This document shows positions 58,749-64,000 of a DNA stretch of 64,000 nucleotides, piece by piece; the stretch's first letter is position 1; each line of letters opens with the position of its first letter. Position numbers and translations under genes: made by a program. This DNA is from a virus. The DNA is taken from the IMG/VR virus record IMGVR_UViG_3300042894_006927, positions 1-64,000 of that record. One strand, written 5' to 3'. The notes beneath the pieces were generated by a model, which was not told where the DNA came from, ran no database searches, and saw nothing but the letters and a program-made list of their open reading frames with translations.

Positions 58749-59083
58749 TGTCTAAAAAAATAGTTCTGCCATTTACTGAAAATGAATTATTCGTAACTGC
58801 GGATAAATCCAAGATTTTCATTGAGGGAACGCCAATAAACATTGACTTCTGCTATTGCAGGGTTGAGTTTTTGGTACGGCATACGGGAAGGGAAATGGAT
58901 ATTGCCCTTTTTACTTTTTTCGATAAATCAGCATACGAGAAAAGCCCAAACACGCCTTTGGTAACAAATCTCAACAAATTTATGGTTCGGGTTGAGTTGG
59001 ATGATTCGCAACAATTATGCGTTCAAACTGCCTTGCATTTTATGAAGGACAAATTGATTCAAGATGGCTACAAAGTGGAATAA
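58748..59083 (+). CDS. Beta-rich virion-type protein
   Basis: 111 residues. IVLPFTENELFVTADKSKIF, CRVEFLVRHTG and LFTFFDKSAYE suggest beta strands, with a C-terminal helix (LCVQTALHFMKDKLIQDG). It stands between the small beta protein and the spikes, so a base-plate or adaptor role is possible. Confidence 0.6.
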   Translation: MSKKIVLPFTENELFVTADKSKIFIEGTPINIDFCYCRVEFLVRHTGREMDIALFTFFDKSAYEKSPNTPLVTNLNKFMVRVELDDSQQLCVQTALHFMKDKLIQDGYKVE

Positions 59084-59085
59084 AA

Positions 59086-59604
59086 ATGGGGCAAGTATCA
59101 AAAGCGGCTTATGGTTGGAATCCTGCACCAAAAAGAGATTTTAGTGGCGGTGCTTATGGCGTAATTTATTCAACACAAAACCAACCTGCATTAGCCCCAA
59201 ATACCCCGCAAATTATTACTCTGAACACCCTAAATGGTTCAAGCGGGATTTCTTTAGACAACAACAAAATTGTTATTGCCACACCCGCAACCTATCGAAT
59301 GTCAGTAACGATTTTAACTCAAAATGCCGACAACAAAGAACACGATATTACCTTTTGGCTAAAATTTTTGGGTAATGATTACCCAAATTCGGCACATACA
59401 ACAACACTTCCTGCACGGAAAAGCACGGGAACGCCAAGTTTTCAGTTGTTTACATACGATTTCATTGGAACTTCTATTAACCCAAACGACTATGTTGAGT
59501 TATTTTGGAAAGCAGAATCGGTAGCCGTATCTTTGAAGTATACGATTGGGGTTGGTGTGCCTAATGCACCTTCCGTAAGCGTCAACATTAATAGAGTTGC
59601 TTAA
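59086..59604 (+). CDS. Spike protein with C1q/TNF-like head
   Basis: 172 residues from MGQVSKAAYGWNPAP. After an N-terminal segment shared with the next gene, the rest (GISLDNNKIVIATPATYRMS, HDITFWLKFLGNDYPNSAHT, NDYVELFWKAES, NAPSVSVNINRVA) matches a jelly-roll receptor-binding head I know from phage fibres. Trimerisation is usual for this fold. The start one codon after the previous stop is preferred to an upstream in-frame ATG. Confidence 0.7.
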   Translation: MGQVSKAAYGWNPAPKRDFSGGAYGVIYSTQNQPALAPNTPQIITLNTLNGSSGISLDNNKIVIATPATYRMSVTILTQNADNKEHDITFWLKFLGNDYPNSAHTTTLPARKSTGTPSFQLFTYDFIGTSINPNDYVELFWKAESVAVSLKYTIGVGVPNAPSVSVNINRVA

Positions 59605-59605
59605 T

Positions 59606-60376
59606 ATGGGCAAAGTTTCAGCATTTGGATATGGTTTTCTACCCCCCGTAAGTGGGGGCGGTGGCACTACAACCCTACAAATAGGAGATACAATCGTAAA
59701 TAATGCGGTTGCAGGTGGAGTTTTATTTGTTGCTTTTGCGGCAGGTCAAAATCGCCTTTCAATGAATCCCAATAATTTCTTTTGGGATGAATCTAATTTA
59801 AGATTGGGTTTAGGAACGAATACGCCTTCGCAAAAACTACACGCATTTGGCGGTGCTTCTGATGTAGGTATTTTGACCGATGCAAATTCGGGATTACAAA
59901 ACAAGGCATACATTTTTGGTACGGGTGGCGATAAGCGATGGGATTTGAATGTTTTTGGAAACAATACGGGGGCTAATGTTGGCGATGATTTTTCCATACG
60001 CAGATACAACGATGCAGGGGCGTTAATTGACACGCCTATTTCCATTGTTCGTTCTACGGGTGTTGCCACAATCAACGGCAAAACAATGGCTGACAAACTT
60101 GATGTTACAACGGCATCTACGGGTGCAAACATTTTGTTTGTCGTTCCTCAAATTTACAATAGCGTTGCTTCCCCAAGAACGGGAAATATAACCTCTGATT
60201 TAACGGGTGCAAACATTGGAATTGTGCAAAAAATTTATCACCAACAAGTAGGCGTTCCGAGTTTTCCCGTAGGTTGGGTTTTGGTTGGCACGGGTAGTTA
60301 TGTAGGTGGAACGCTAAATATCATTTATGCTGAATGGGTTTCGGGAACAAGGGTTGAGTATTGGATTGTTCAATAA
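59606..60376 (+). CDS. Fibre/spike-type protein
   Basis: 256 residues from MGKVSAFGYGFLPPVS. FFWDESNLRLGLGTNTPSQK is the repeat typical of fibres whose stalks mature through a chaperone-like domain. The C-terminal part (VPSFPVGWVLVGTGSYVGG) is beta-rich without a recognised chaperone. The N-terminal 20 residues resemble those of the previous gene and may attach both to the same virion site. Confidence 0.65.
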   Translation: MGKVSAFGYGFLPPVSGGGGTTTLQIGDTIVNNAVAGGVLFVAFAAGQNRLSMNPNNFFWDESNLRLGLGTNTPSQKLHAFGGASDVGILTDANSGLQNKAYIFGTGGDKRWDLNVFGNNTGANVGDDFSIRRYNDAGALIDTPISIVRSTGVATINGKTMADKLDVTTASTGANILFVVPQIYNSVASPRTGNITSDLTGANIGIVQKIYHQQVGVPSFPVGWVLVGTGSYVGGTLNIIYAEWVSGTRVEYWIVQ

Positions 60377-60382
60377 AAAAAT

Positions 60383-61198
60383 ATGTCAAATCGCTATTCT
60401 ACCATATTGGCTTTAGGAGGTTCGATTGAGCCTTTTTTTCTTGACACCTACCCCAATGCGTCAGTAGCCTATTCCCTTAGATTACTAAGCAGCACCTATG
60501 CTGGTTCTGCAATTAGGGTAAGAAGGTCAAGCGATAATACTGAGCAGAACATTGGCTTTAGTGCAGGAGTGTTGGATACTGCCGCCTTACTAAGTTTTTG
60601 CGGTGCGGGAAATGGTTTTGTTACTACATTCTACGACCAAAGCGGTAACGCAAAGAACAGCGTACAAACTTCCGCAGGTTCACAACCAAGAATTGTTTTG
60701 TCGGGGGTATTAGAAACATTAAATTCAAAGCCTACAATAAATTACATTTCAGGTACGGCAACGGGTACACCTTTACAAAATGTAACTGCTCAAAGTATAT
60801 TTAATGTAGGTCAAGTAGTTACATATAACCAACTTCAATCACTTATTTCTTTCGATAGTGTATCAGGTTTTGGCCCGTGGATTCGTTCTATATCTCCTAA
60901 TTATTGGAGAACACCAAGTACGAGTGCAACAGATTCCTTTGATTTCACACATTTAAGTAATATGTACTTTAACGGCAACCTACATATAACAGCAAACAAC
61001 TTTTTAAACCCACACATTTTATCGTCTTTTGGGTTATCAGCGATTACTAAAAAGTTTGGCATAAGCGACATTACTTTTCTTGGAAGATGGTTTTTAGGTA
61101 AAATGTCCGAGTGTATCGTATATCCAACAAATCAACAAAGCGGATTTAAGTCAGGAATCGAATCAAACATGAGTTCTTATTATTCAATTCCATTATGA
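60383..61198 (+). CDS. Receptor-binding or lectin-like spike protein
   Basis: 271 residues. SVAYSLRLLSSTYAGSAIRV, LSFCGAGNGFVTTFYDQSGN and QPRIVLSG match the concanavalin-like domain seen in arabinofuranosidase-type and LamG-like proteins of Bacteroidetes and their phages. The catalytic residues were not identified, so binding rather than hydrolysis is assumed. It likely recognises a host surface glycan. Confidence 0.7.
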   Translation: MSNRYSTILALGGSIEPFFLDTYPNASVAYSLRLLSSTYAGSAIRVRRSSDNTEQNIGFSAGVLDTAALLSFCGAGNGFVTTFYDQSGNAKNSVQTSAGSQPRIVLSGVLETLNSKPTINYISGTATGTPLQNVTAQSIFNVGQVVTYNQLQSLISFDSVSGFGPWIRSISPNYWRTPSTSATDSFDFTHLSNMYFNGNLHITANNFLNPHILSSFGLSAITKKFGISDITFLGRWFLGKMSECIVYPTNQQSGFKSGIESNMSSYYSIPL

Positions 61199-61446
61199 CC
61201 ATATTAGGCTATAAATACTTAACTGAGGCTGATGCTCAAAAGGCAAGGAAAGATTGCTCTGATTATTATGGCATTCCTGTTTCTCCTGAAGATACAACCC
61301 GATATTGGGTAGATTATTATTGTGCAATGTTAGATGAGCCAAAGTTTTGGTTTATACTATTTAATGATAGTTTAACTATTGTATTAGGAGAACCTATCGA
61401 ATTTGAAGTTATTCAACCAACCCCATTTGAAGATGCGACCAATTAA
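61195..61446 (+). CDS. Conserved phage protein, C-terminus shortened by frame change
   Basis: 83 residues: YKYLTEADAQKARKDCSDYY, EDTTRYWVDYYCAMLDEPKF and WFILFNDSLTIVLGEP match a small phage protein usually next to spike genes. Its frame stops at 61446, but the -1 frame stays open for 46 codons to 61574 and reads as a plausible C-terminal tail (separate entry). 4-bp overlap with the previous gene. Confidence 0.7.
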   Translation: MTILGYKYLTEADAQKARKDCSDYYGIPVSPEDTTRYWVDYYCAMLDEPKFWFILFNDSLTIVLGEPIEFEVIQPTPFEDATN

Positions 61447-61574
61447 CCACATCGTATTGCAAAGATTGGGTTATTTCAGAGCAAGAAGTTGAGCAAAACC
61501 AATATGCAGAATTTAATTGGATAGAAAATTTGCCAACAAAAAATTGGATTCCACCAACACCGCCTAACCCTTAA
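61434..61574 (+). pseudogene. Out-of-frame C-terminal remnant of the preceding gene
   Basis: In the -1 frame relative to the gene at 61195, codons 61434-61571 read CDQLTTSYCKDWVISEQEVE, QNQYAEFNWIENLPTKNW, then IPPTPPNP before TAA. The frame has no start codon, is preceded by TGA at 61428, and reads like protein. A one-base deletion near 61430, a sequencing or assembly error, or a programmed -1 shift would explain it. Confidence 0.55.
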
Positions 61575-61586
61575 AAAAATATCAAA

Positions 61587-62531
61587 ATGTTAAAAAAAGG
61601 TAGCAAAGGACAAGGAGTAAAATCCCTGCAATCATTTTTGGGAATAGATGCTGATGGCGTGTTTGGAAATGAAACTGAAAACGCTGTAAAAGAATTTCAA
61701 AAGAAATTTAATTTACGCCCCGATGGAGTTGTTGGTAAGGAAACTTTTGAAGAAATGGGAATACTAACAACCGATATTTCGGAAAATTGCGAGAACGATG
61801 ATGATACAATAATTCAAAATTATTTTTTGCCCGAAAACGAGTATTTTAAAAGCGTTCAAAAAAAGAATTGGGCATTTCTTCATTACACCGCAGGGGGTTC
61901 AAACCCATTTAAAGTTGTAGATGCTTGGGCAAAGGATAATCGTGGAAGGGTGGGTACTGAATTTGTTATTGGTGGGCAATCGGTAAGCGGAAATGACACT
62001 AAATATGATGGTGTGATTGTAAGGGCTATTCCCGAAGGTGGATATGGTTGGCACTTGGGTATTGGAAACAATGAATTGCACCGAAATAGCATTGGAATCG
62101 AAATTTGCTCAATGGGGTATTTAACCAAAGGTGGCTATTGGACAAGATTAATTAGAAACGGAGAAACAAAAAGGGTTTTTATTAAAAAAAATCCCGAATC
62201 ATTTTATACCTATACGGGGGTAGAAGCACACAAAAAACAAATAGTCATTTTGGAAGAACCATTTTTAGGGCATATTGCTTGGCATAGATTCAGCGACAAA
62301 CAACTTTCATCGGTACACAATGTTCTTGAATTAATCGAAAGGCGTGATGGAATTGATATTACTAAAGGGTTGCCCGAAATGATTAAAAAGTATGGTTGGA
62401 AAGCATTTGCAAATAGAAATTTGCCCTATGTAACAAGCAACTATGGTGTTTATTCACACACCAACGTAAGTGTTCAAAAACTTGATGTTTTTCCTCAACC
62501 CGAACTAATTGAAATACTGACTTCATTATGA
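61587..62531 (+). CDS. N-acetylmuramoyl-L-alanine amidase endolysin with peptidoglycan-binding domain
   Basis: 314 residues. Residues 1-60 form a peptidoglycan-binding type 1 domain (KGSKGQGVKSLQSFLGIDAD, LRPDGVVGKETFEEMG). Residues 80-260 form an amidase_2-type domain: WAFLHYTAGGSNPFKVVDAW, VGTEFVIGGQ, YGWHLGIGNNELHRNSIGIE and LGHIAWHRFSD, with His residues able to bind zinc. There is no signal peptide or membrane segment, so release needs a holin. It is the first gene of the lysis cassette. Confidence 0.9.
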   Translation: MLKKGSKGQGVKSLQSFLGIDADGVFGNETENAVKEFQKKFNLRPDGVVGKETFEEMGILTTDISENCENDDDTIIQNYFLPENEYFKSVQKKNWAFLHYTAGGSNPFKVVDAWAKDNRGRVGTEFVIGGQSVSGNDTKYDGVIVRAIPEGGYGWHLGIGNNELHRNSIGIEICSMGYLTKGGYWTRLIRNGETKRVFIKKNPESFYTYTGVEAHKKQIVILEEPFLGHIAWHRFSDKQLSSVHNVLELIERRDGIDITKGLPEMIKKYGWKAFANRNLPYVTSNYGVYSHTNVSVQKLDVFPQPELIEILTSL

Positions 62532-63115
62532 ATTGGTTAAATATACTTTCAAACCGATTTTTGCATTACGGAGTTTTGATTGCACTTTTATTTATGGCAT
62601 ATCAAGGCTGCAACGAATGGAAAAATGAAGCGGAAATTCAAGAGAAAAACACCAATGAACTTTTGCGTGAAACCTCAATAAAAACAAAGCGTTTGGAACT
62701 TGACAATAAAAAATTAAGAGAGTTGTTTCCGAGTTTTTTAGATAGCATTGAAAAAGAATATAATATCAAGTCAAAAAACATTCAAAAAATTCATTTTGTT
62801 AAATGGAGAACAAAATGGGATACATTATTAGTGCCAATCCAAATAATTAAAAACGATACAATTCCTTGCTTTGGGGAAAGGTGGGAATTAGATACATTTT
62901 GCATTAAACAAAAGTATTTTCGCCCTGCGGGAGATAGCGTTGGAAAACTTGAAATTAAAAGGGATTTTGATGTAAACATTATTGCTTATAGAACCCGACC
63001 AAAACCTAAATTTTGGAGTTGGCTTGGGGGCAAGTGGGAACAAAATATAATTGTTACTTCGCCTTGCTTTCCCGATAGCAGTATCTTTGAAAACATTTTA
63101 TTTGAAAAAAAGTAA
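62528..63115 (+). CDS. i-spanin/Rz-like protein (DUF6549-like)
   Basis: 195 residues. A membrane segment at 12-27 (LHYGVLIALLFMAYQG) followed by a coiled coil (EKNTNELLRETSIKTKRLEL) and a periplasmic beta-rich domain. The architecture matches inner-membrane spanins, and a resembling family DUF6549 occurs in Bacteroidetes phages near lysis genes. It overlaps the amidase by 4 bp. A separate o-spanin lipoprotein was not seen. Confidence 0.7.
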   Translation: MNWLNILSNRFLHYGVLIALLFMAYQGCNEWKNEAEIQEKNTNELLRETSIKTKRLELDNKKLRELFPSFLDSIEKEYNIKSKNIQKIHFVKWRTKWDTLLVPIQIIKNDTIPCFGERWELDTFCIKQKYFRPAGDSVGKLEIKRDFDVNIIAYRTRPKPKFWSWLGGKWEQNIIVTSPCFPDSSIFENILFEKK

Positions 63116-63128
63116 TTAAATTAGCATT

Positions 63129-63473
63129 ATGGAAGCAAATTTCTTTCACTCACTATTGGGAAACATCGAACCAATGACATTCCTTTTATTCCTTGTTTGG
63201 GGGATGATTGGCATTTTTGTAAACATTCTAATTCACGCTTCGGGAAGGGATGTAAGAACCGATTACTCGCCTTTGCAATTCTCTTGGAGTTACTTAATCA
63301 AGGATAATTGGAAAAGGGGTTTGCTCGGCATATTGCTTTTAATCGTTGCAATTCGTTTTTCCAATGAAATTTTAGGGGTTGAAACTACGGCTTTTGCTTC
63401 ATTTTGGATTGGATTAACCTCACATAAGTTAATCAACATTTTTCGCAGATTAAGTAAGCAAAAAAGCATTTAA
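63129..63473 (+). CDS. Holin-like membrane protein
   Basis: 114 residues with three hydrophobic segments (MTFLLFLVWGMIGIFVNILI; RGLLGILLLIVAIRFS; TTAFASFWIGLTSHKLI), and a basic C-terminus. The size, number of segments and place in the lysis cassette suggest a holin, but no holin family was recognised. Confidence 0.6.
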   Translation: MEANFFHSLLGNIEPMTFLLFLVWGMIGIFVNILIHASGRDVRTDYSPLQFSWSYLIKDNWKRGLLGILLLIVAIRFSNEILGVETTAFASFWIGLTSHKLINIFRRLSKQKSI

Positions 63474-63474
63474 T

Positions 63475-63735
63475 ATGCCACCAACACAAGCACAATTACT
63501 CGGACAAATACTCACAAAACTTGAAGGTCTTGAAAAGGCAATTAAGGGGGATGAATTAGGCAACGAAGGACTTGCAAAAAGGGTTACAAGATTGGAAACA
63601 AAACTTGACGACCAACAAAAGTTTTTGGAGAAAATCAAAACCACGATGTCAGTATCTTGGAAATTTGCGGGGCTTGTTGGCGGTGCAGTTGGCTCTTTAG
63701 TTTCAGTATTGGGATTCCTTTGGGGTAAAAATTAA
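63475..63735 (+). CDS. Small coiled-coil membrane protein, XhlA-like holin accessory
   Basis: 86 residues. Coiled coil (KRVTRLETKLDDQQKFLEKI) followed by membrane segment about 62-82 (AGLVGGAVGSLVSVLGFLWG). This is the plan of XhlA-type hemolysin/holin proteins. Two bases separate it from the previous gene. Confidence 0.7.
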   Translation: MPPTQAQLLGQILTKLEGLEKAIKGDELGNEGLAKRVTRLETKLDDQQKFLEKIKTTMSVSWKFAGLVGGAVGSLVSVLGFLWGKN

Positions 63736-63739
63736 AGCA

Positions 63740-63961
63740 ATGGCAAAAGGAGTAGCAGACAAAATTTATGGGGAACTGAAAAGCAAACCCGTTGAAATTC
63801 TTGCGGTAGTTTTAGGTTTGGCATCTACGGCTTTAATAACCTACAACACAATTATTGCGATGCGGGAACGCAAAAGCAGGGCAGAATTAGAGGATATTCA
63901 AAAAGAAATGACAATTCTGCAATACCAAAAACTAAAAAGTGAGATTGAGGGGAATCAATAA
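63740..63961 (+). CDS. Small membrane protein of the lysis cassette
   Basis: 73 residues. Membrane segment 20-38 (LAVVLGLASTALITYNTII) then a charged helix (MRERKSRAELEDIQKEMTIL). Possibly a second holin or accessory. The 39 bases to the window edge hold no start codon. Confidence 0.65.
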   Translation: MAKGVADKIYGELKSKPVEILAVVLGLASTALITYNTIIAMRERKSRAELEDIQKEMTILQYQKLKSEIEGNQ

Positions 63962-64000
63962 TCCCTTAACCCAAGTTGAAATTGGGCAAGTCGGGTATCA

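Noticed and set aside
63971-63988. CCCAA/TTGGG hairpin at the right edge as a terminator
   Set aside because: Five base pairs and no T tract within the window; the context is cut off.

Overview
The window reads as part of a large double-stranded DNA virus infecting a Bacteroidetes host. The DNA is A+T-rich, genes rarely have a Shine-Dalgarno sequence, start codons follow A-rich leaders, and several intergenic gaps carry the Bacteroidetes promoter signature (TTG or TTTG, about 20 nt, TAnnTTTG). Genes are packed with 4-nt ATGA/TAATG overlaps and there is no rRNA, tRNA, CRISPR array, insertion sequence or integrase. The left edge cuts a GDP-mannose 4,6-dehydratase and the right edge falls after a lysis cassette, so the genome continues on both sides.

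Layout. (1) 1-20 kb: accessory and replication genes. They include a PD-(D/E)XK-like nuclease, a Trm1-like methyltransferase, DnaG primase, an FBH1/UvrD-type helicase, small conserved phage proteins, and many glycosyltransferases and SAM-methyltransferases that probably build a glycan on the virion or host surface. (2) 20-41 kb: giant modular proteins of the 'polyvalent protein' type (clamp-like, GNAT, ADP-ribosyltransferase-like, DUF5824-like and zincin domains), a strawberry-notch-type helicase, a MoxR-type AAA ATPase with a VWA-like partner, an AT-hook protein, and proteins studded with a recurring aromatic-x-x-Gly-Gly-x-Ile/Val motif. (3) 41-58 kb: the apparent morphogenesis module. It holds a membrane-anchored SGNH hydrolase and transglycosylase, two paralogous beta-rich capsid candidates, an FtsK/HerA-like packaging ATPase, and about twenty small proteins each with one or two predicted membrane segments. 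Three of these carry peptidoglycan-binding domains and one a Kazal-like inhibitor domain. (4) 58-61.5 kb: beta-rich spike or receptor-binding proteins. (5) 61.5-64 kb: amidase, spanin-like and holin-like lysis genes.

How it fits together. No terminase, portal, tail tube, sheath or tape-measure gene is visible. The combination of an FtsK/HerA-type ATPase, two related capsid candidates, many membrane-anchored small proteins, membrane-anchored wall-degrading enzymes and spikes is what a tailless icosahedral virus with an internal membrane would need (compare PRD1, PM2, P23-77). Those groups have genomes of roughly 10-30 kb, so a genome above 64 kb with a polyvalent-protein arsenal and a glycan island would be unusual. 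This is inference from sequence reading; structure prediction and profile searches are needed to confirm the capsid calls.
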